Shown here piece after piece: positions 60,500-64,000 of a stretch of 64,000 nt of DNA. Under the pieces are notes generated by a model that worked only from the letters and a program-made list of their open reading frames with translations, did no database searches and was not told the DNA's origin. The translations under genes and the position numbers were made by a program. Origin of the DNA: Jiangella alba (GTDB taxonomy: Bacteria > Actinomycetota > Actinomycetes > Jiangellales > Jiangellaceae). The stretch's first letter is position 1, and every line of letters begins with the position of its first letter. The stretch covers positions 1,853,501 to 1,917,500 of the forward strand of contig NZ_FNUC01000003.1 of NCBI RefSeq assembly GCF_900106035.1, given 5' to 3'.

Positions 60500-61492
60500 T
60501 CAGCTCCGGTCCGGCTCGAGGTCGGTCCAGTCGCCCGTCGCCGCCGACTGACGGAGGGCGTCGGACACGGCGAGCGCGGCCAGGCCGTCGTCCAGTCCGA
60601 CGACGGGTGCTGCCGTGCCGGCGGCCACCTCGAGCAGGTGGTCGAGCTGGCGGCCCAGTGCGGCGGCGGGCGGTTCCGTGAAGCTCTGTGTCCGGTCGAA
60701 GTCGTCGCCGGCGCGGCGCAGCGTCAGGGTGCCGCGGCCCACGTCGGCCAGCAACGATCCGCCGGTGCCCAGGACGTGGATGGTCCGGGTGCCCCGCGGT
60801 TCGACGTAGTCGAGGTGGAACGCGCCCGTCACGCCGCCGGTGTGGACCAGGAGGCCGTCGACGACGTTCGGCTCCTCGACGTGCGGCACGCCGGTCACGG
60901 TGCGGGCGACGGCGAGGCAGCGTGCGACCGGGCCGAAGAACCAGCGCAGGTAGTCCCACTCGTGGGAGTAGTCGCGGTACAGGCGGTCCGGCTCCGGCGT
61001 CGCGAACCGCGACACAGCGGCGGTGATCGTCGTGTAGGCGCCGAGCATGACCTGGAACGACGTCGGCGTGCCGATGAGGCCGTCGAGCAGCGCCGACCGC
61101 ACCGCCCGCACGACCGGCCGGTGCCGCAGGACGTAGCCGACCAGCACCGGCGTCCCGGTGGCGCGGATGCGCGGTGCCGCGGCGGCCGCCTCCGCCGTGG
61201 TCGGCGCCAGCGGCTTCTCCACCAGGGTGGGGACGCCGCGGCTGGTCGCCGCCTCGAGCTGGGGGAGGTGGAAGCGGTCCGGCGCGGCGATGACCAGCGC
61301 GTCCGGGCGCAGGTCGAGCAAGGCGCCGAAGTCGTCGACGGTGTGCTCGACGCCTCGGTCGGTCGCGCGCTCGCGCAGCTCCGGGTCGGGGTCGAAGGCG
61401 ACGACCTGGACGCCGGGGCGTCCCAGGAGGACGTCGACATGCTGCCGTCCGATGGATCCAAGTCCGCTGACCGCCACCCGTGCCACCGGCAT
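60500..61492 (-). CDS. Gfo/Idh/MocA-family oxidoreductase, first copy
   Basis: The protein has 330 residues. The NAD-binding motif GLGSIG lies at 10-15 and the family's E-K-P motif (LVEKPLA) at about 92. The C-terminal half is the alpha/beta domain that binds sugars or inositols. The ATG at 61492 has GGAGG 7 bp upstream. It is divergent from the SDR across a 101-bp promoter region. It probably oxidises or reduces a sugar released by the secreted enzymes. Confidence 0.88.
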   Translation of the reverse strand: MPVARVAVSGLGSIGRQHVDVLLGRPGVQVVAFDPDPELRERATDRGVEHTVDDFGALLDLRPDALVIAAPDRFHLPQLEAATSRGVPTLVEKPLAPTTAEAAAAAPRIRATGTPVLVGYVLRHRPVVRAVRSALLDGLIGTPTSFQVMLGAYTTITAAVSRFATPEPDRLYRDYSHEWDYLRWFFGPVARCLAVARTVTGVPHVEEPNVVDGLLVHTGGVTGAFHLDYVEPRGTRTIHVLGTGGSLLADVGRGTLTLRRAGDDFDRTQSFTEPPAAALGRQLDHLLEVAAGTAAPVVGLDDGLAALAVSDALRQSAATGDWTDLEPDRS

Positions 61493-61505
61493 CTGCCGCC
61501 TCCAA

Positions 61506-61522
61506 GTTCCAGCGAATGAAAC
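61506..61522. promoter_or_regulatory. Candidate operator GTTyCA-n5-TGrAAC, copy 2
   Basis: GTTCCAGCGAATGAAAC lies in the divergent promoter between the oxidoreductase and the SDR, 14 bp from the oxidoreductase start. A further half-site, TGGAACT, lies at 61539. Confidence 0.55.
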
Positions 61523-61593
61523 TGTCCATACTGACTGTTGGAACTCACTGCTACCATCCCGCCATTGCCACGTCAACGAGAGGGGGACGGCGG

Positions 61594-62373
61594 ATGAGCG
61601 TGCTGGAGCGGTTCCGGCTGACCGGCAAGGTCGCCGTGGTGACCGGTGGGTCCGGACTCTACGGGCAGCCCTTCGCCGCCGCGCTGGCCGAGGCCGGCGC
61701 GCACGTGGTGGTGACCTCGCGGCTGGCCGAGACCGCCGAGAAGACGGCCGGTGAGCTGCGCGACCGCGGCTGGGCCGCCAGCGGCCAGCCGCTGGACCTC
61801 GCCGACCCGGCGTCCATCGAGGCGTTCCACCGCTCTGTCGTCGACGCGCACGGCCGGATCGACGTGCTGGTCAACAACGCCGTGCACCGCGCCGGTGGCG
61901 ATCTCGCCGGCACCACGGCGGCGGACTGGGACGCGACCTCCGCGGTCAACTCGCGCGGGCTGTTCCTGCTGACGCAGGCGGTCGCCGAGACGATGGCCGC
62001 CCAGCGCTCCGGGTCCATCGTCAACATCGGCTCCATCTACGGTCTGGTGGGGCCGGACTTCCCGATGTACGAGGGCACCGAGATCACCTCGCCGCTGTTC
62101 TACGCCTACGACAAGGCCGGCATGGTCGGCCTGACCCGGTACCTCGCCTCGGCGCTCGGCCGGTCCGGGGTACGGGTCAACTGCCTGTGCCCGGGCGGGC
62201 TGTACAGCGGGCAGGGGCAGGCCTTCGTCGACGCCTACTCCGCCCGCGTGCCGCTGGGCCGGATGGCCGCCGAGGACGACGTCACGGGCGCGCTGGTGTT
62301 CCTGGCGTCCGACGCGTCGGCCTACGTCACCGGCGTGACGCTGCCGGTCGACGGTGGCTGGACGGCGCGGTGA
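61594..62373 (+). CDS. Short-chain dehydrogenase/reductase (SDR)
   Basis: The protein has 259 residues. The coenzyme motif TGGSGLYG lies at 17-24, NNAV near 90, and the catalytic Y170-x3-K174 is seen in YAYDKAG. The C-terminus (GVTLPVDGGWTA) is typical of classical SDRs. The ATG at 61594 has AGAGGGGG upstream; an upstream frame extension is not gene-like. It overlaps the next oxidoreductase by GTGA. Sugar or polyol oxidation is likely. Confidence 0.9.
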   Translation: MSVLERFRLTGKVAVVTGGSGLYGQPFAAALAEAGAHVVVTSRLAETAEKTAGELRDRGWAASGQPLDLADPASIEAFHRSVVDAHGRIDVLVNNAVHRAGGDLAGTTAADWDATSAVNSRGLFLLTQAVAETMAAQRSGSIVNIGSIYGLVGPDFPMYEGTEITSPLFYAYDKAGMVGLTRYLASALGRSGVRVNCLCPGGLYSGQGQAFVDAYSARVPLGRMAAEDDVTGALVFLASDASAYVTGVTLPVDGGWTAR

Positions 62374-63398
62374 GCGGGCCGGACCCGGGGCCGACCGGGA
62401 TCGCGGTGCTCGGGTCGGGCGGCATCGCCCGCGCGCACGTCGCCGCGCTCGGCCGGGTGCCGGGGGTGCGGGTCACGCACGTGCTCGGCTCCGACCCGGC
62501 CCGTGCGGCGCAGGTCGCCGCGCTGGCGCCCGGCGCCCGCGCCGCCACCGTGCTGGACGACGTCCTGGCCGACCCGGGCACCCACGGGGTGTACGTGTGC
62601 GGGCGGACCGAGGACCATCCCGGCCGCACGCTGGCTGCGGTCGCGGCGGGCAAGCACGTCGTCGTGGAGAAGCCGCCGGCCCGCGACGTCGCCGACTTCG
62701 ACGCCATGGTGCGTGCGGCGACGACGGCCGGTGTCCGGCTGATGGTCGGGCAGACGGTCCGGTTCCAGCCGGCCGTCGCGACGCTGGAGTCGGCCAGCCG
62801 GTCCGGGCGCGTCGGCGACCCGCGGCTGCTGCACCTGAACTGGTACGTCGGGCACGTCTGGCCGGGCGCGTGGCGCAGCTGGCAGCTGGACCCGCGGCAG
62901 TCCGGCGGGCACCTCGTCCACAACGGCATGCACCCGCTCGACCTCGCGATCTGGCTGCTCCGCGCACGGCCGGTGCGGGTCTTCACCCGTGGCTGGTGCA
63001 CGCACGCCCCCGACCTGCCGACGCCGGACAGCTTCCACCTGACCGTCCGCTTCGACGACGGCGGCCTGGCCATGATCGAGGTCTCCTACGGGCTGCGCGA
63101 ACCCGGCGACGTGCTGCGCCGGATGGTGCTCTGCGGCACCGAGGGCACGTTGGCCCACCACACCGCCGACGACGCCGCGGTGTCCGGCGGCGGACCACCG
63201 GCGCAACCCGCCTCGGTCGGGGACGCCGTCCAGCGGCAGGCCGAGCACGCGGCCGCCGTCGTCGCCGGACATGCCGAGCCACTGGTCGAGCTGCGGCACT
63301 CCCGGTGGGCCCTGGCGGCGGCGATCGCGGCCCAGCGGTCGCTGGAGACCGGGCAGCCGGTCGACATCGAGCCCGGGGGAGGAGACCTCGATGCCTGA
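62370..63398 (+). CDS. Gfo/Idh/MocA-family oxidoreductase, second copy
   Basis: The protein has 342 residues. The NAD fold shows VLGSGGIARAH, and VVEKPPARD carries the E-K-P motif near residue 97. HLVHNGMHPLDLAIWLL gives the expected sugar-side His residues. It starts with GTG in a GTGA overlap with the SDR gene and overlaps the third oxidoreductase by 8 bp. Confidence 0.87.
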   Translation: MSGPDPGPTGIAVLGSGGIARAHVAALGRVPGVRVTHVLGSDPARAAQVAALAPGARAATVLDDVLADPGTHGVYVCGRTEDHPGRTLAAVAAGKHVVVEKPPARDVADFDAMVRAATTAGVRLMVGQTVRFQPAVATLESASRSGRVGDPRLLHLNWYVGHVWPGAWRSWQLDPRQSGGHLVHNGMHPLDLAIWLLRARPVRVFTRGWCTHAPDLPTPDSFHLTVRFDDGGLAMIEVSYGLREPGDVLRRMVLCGTEGTLAHHTADDAAVSGGGPPAQPASVGDAVQRQAEHAAAVVAGHAEPLVELRHSRWALAAAIAAQRSLETGQPVDIEPGGGDLDA

Positions 63399-64000
63399 AC
63401 CGCTGCGGACCGTGCTGGTGAGCGCGGTCCGGCACGCCGCCGGCTACGCCGAGCTGCTGGCCGCCCATCCCGGCTACGCCCTGGCCGGCGTCGCCGAGAG
63501 CGACGAGGCCGGTGCGGAGGCGCTGGCCGACGCCCGGGCCCTCGCCACCGCGACGTCGGTGCCGCTGTGGCGGCTGGAGGACGTCGGGGCGGATCGCGCC
63601 GACGTCGCGGTGATCTGCTCCGAGCCCACCCGGCACGCCGTCCTGGCCGAGCGGATGCTCGGGCTCGGCCTGCACGTCCTGGTCGACAAGCCGCTGGCCA
63701 CCGACGTCGCCGCGGCCCGGCGCGTGGTCGAGGCGGCCCGCGCCGCCGGACGCCACTGCGCCGTGGTGACCCGCGCGCTGGCGCCGCCCGTGCGCCGGCT
63801 GCGCGGCTGGGTCGACGACGGCCGGCTCGGGCTGCCGCGCAGCATCGACGCCGAGTTCCTGTCCAGCGGGACGCACTTCTCCGCCTCGGTCGAGCGGCCC
63901 GAACTGCTGACCGACCCGCGGCTGTCCGGCGGCGGCGAGGTGATGAACGTCCTCGGCTACCCCGTCGACGACATCCGCGCCGTCACCGGCTGTGAGCCGG
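63391..64000 (+). CDS. Gfo/Idh/MocA-family oxidoreductase, third copy (cut by window end)
   Basis: At least 203 residues are seen before the window ends. The usual E-K-P motif reads D-K-P (VLVDKPLATD). The nucleotide-binding N-terminus (VLVSAVRHAAGYAELL) lacks a clear G-x-G-x-x-G, so it is a divergent member. GGGGGAGGAG lies just before the ATG. Part of the SDR operon. Confidence 0.78.
   Translation, partial: MPEPLRTVLVSAVRHAAGYAELLAAHPGYALAGVAESDEAGAEALADARALATATSVPLWRLEDVGADRADVAVICSEPTRHAVLAERMLGLGLHVLVDKPLATDVAAARRVVEAARAAGRHCAVVTRALAPPVRRLRGWVDDGRLGLPRSIDAEFLSSGTHFSASVERPELLTDPRLSGGGEVMNVLGYPVDDIRAVTGCEP

Noticed and set aside
1-64000. CRISPR arrays, tRNA and rRNA genes, prophage or integrase genes
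   Set aside because: Looked for repeated direct units with spacers, cloverleaf-like segments and typical proteins; none seen.

Overview
The window is a GC-rich (about 73%) stretch of a soil-type actinobacterium. GTG starts are frequent, many genes are joined by ATGA, GTGA or TTGA overlaps, secreted enzymes carry Tat (RR) leaders, and luciferase-like oxidoreductases and cyclic amidohydrolases abound. A Jiangellaceae or related filamentous actinobacterium would fit, but no rRNA or other marker gene is present, so this is a guess. I see no tRNA, rRNA, CRISPR array or intact insertion sequence.

Layout. (1) 1-8432: a sugar-use operon with a secreted multidomain GH99-like protein, a family-1 sugar-binding lipoprotein, two permeases and a cytosolic WbsX/GH99-like protein, behind a LacI-type palindrome. 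(2) 8440-12461: an Lrp/AsnC regulator divergent from a fused indolepyruvate:ferredoxin oxidoreductase. (3) 12448-38339: a 26-kb catabolic island tied together by five copies of one 15-bp operator, TGTAATCnGATTACA. It holds a serine hydrolase, two NTF2-like proteins, three amidohydrolases of the deaminase/isoaspartyl-dipeptidase type, two dihydroorotase/hydantoinase-like cyclic amidases, three M20 hydrolases, a phosphoribosyltransferase-like protein, a MmgE/PrpD protein, a DUF1028 Ntn-type hydrolase, two luciferase-like monooxygenases, a complete oligopeptide-type ABC importer, an alpha/beta hydrolase and a TetR regulator. (4) 38336-42233: a FAD amine oxidase, then a GntR regulator with a CodA/AtzC-like amidohydrolase, a 46-residue membrane protein and a divergent ankyrin lipoprotein, sharing a GGTATACC operator. 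(5) 42248-60356: a long minus-strand run of four large secreted beta-propeller/sialidase-type proteins, a zinc alcohol dehydrogenase, an Hsp90-family protein and a large TPR protein. (6) 60500-64000: three Gfo/Idh/MocA oxidoreductases and an SDR, probably serving the sugars released by (5).

How it works together. In (3) the importer probably brings in a small amide or N-heterocycle. Flavin monooxygenases, deaminase-like amidohydrolases, cyclic amidases and carbamoylase/aminoacylase-type M20 enzymes could then open and strip it stepwise, under the TetR repressor encoded in the island. The substrate cannot be read from the sequence. In (5) and (6) extracellular glycosidase-like proteins release sugars that the oxidoreductases then process. 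A shared 17-bp palindrome (GTTyCA-n5-TGrAAC) in front of both blocks supports co-regulation.

Mobile or repeat DNA includes a 167-bp element with perfect 20-bp terminal inverted repeats inserted between two island genes, a 330-bp cluster of inverted and direct repeats, and two large palindromes bracketing a DUF559 endonuclease-like gene.
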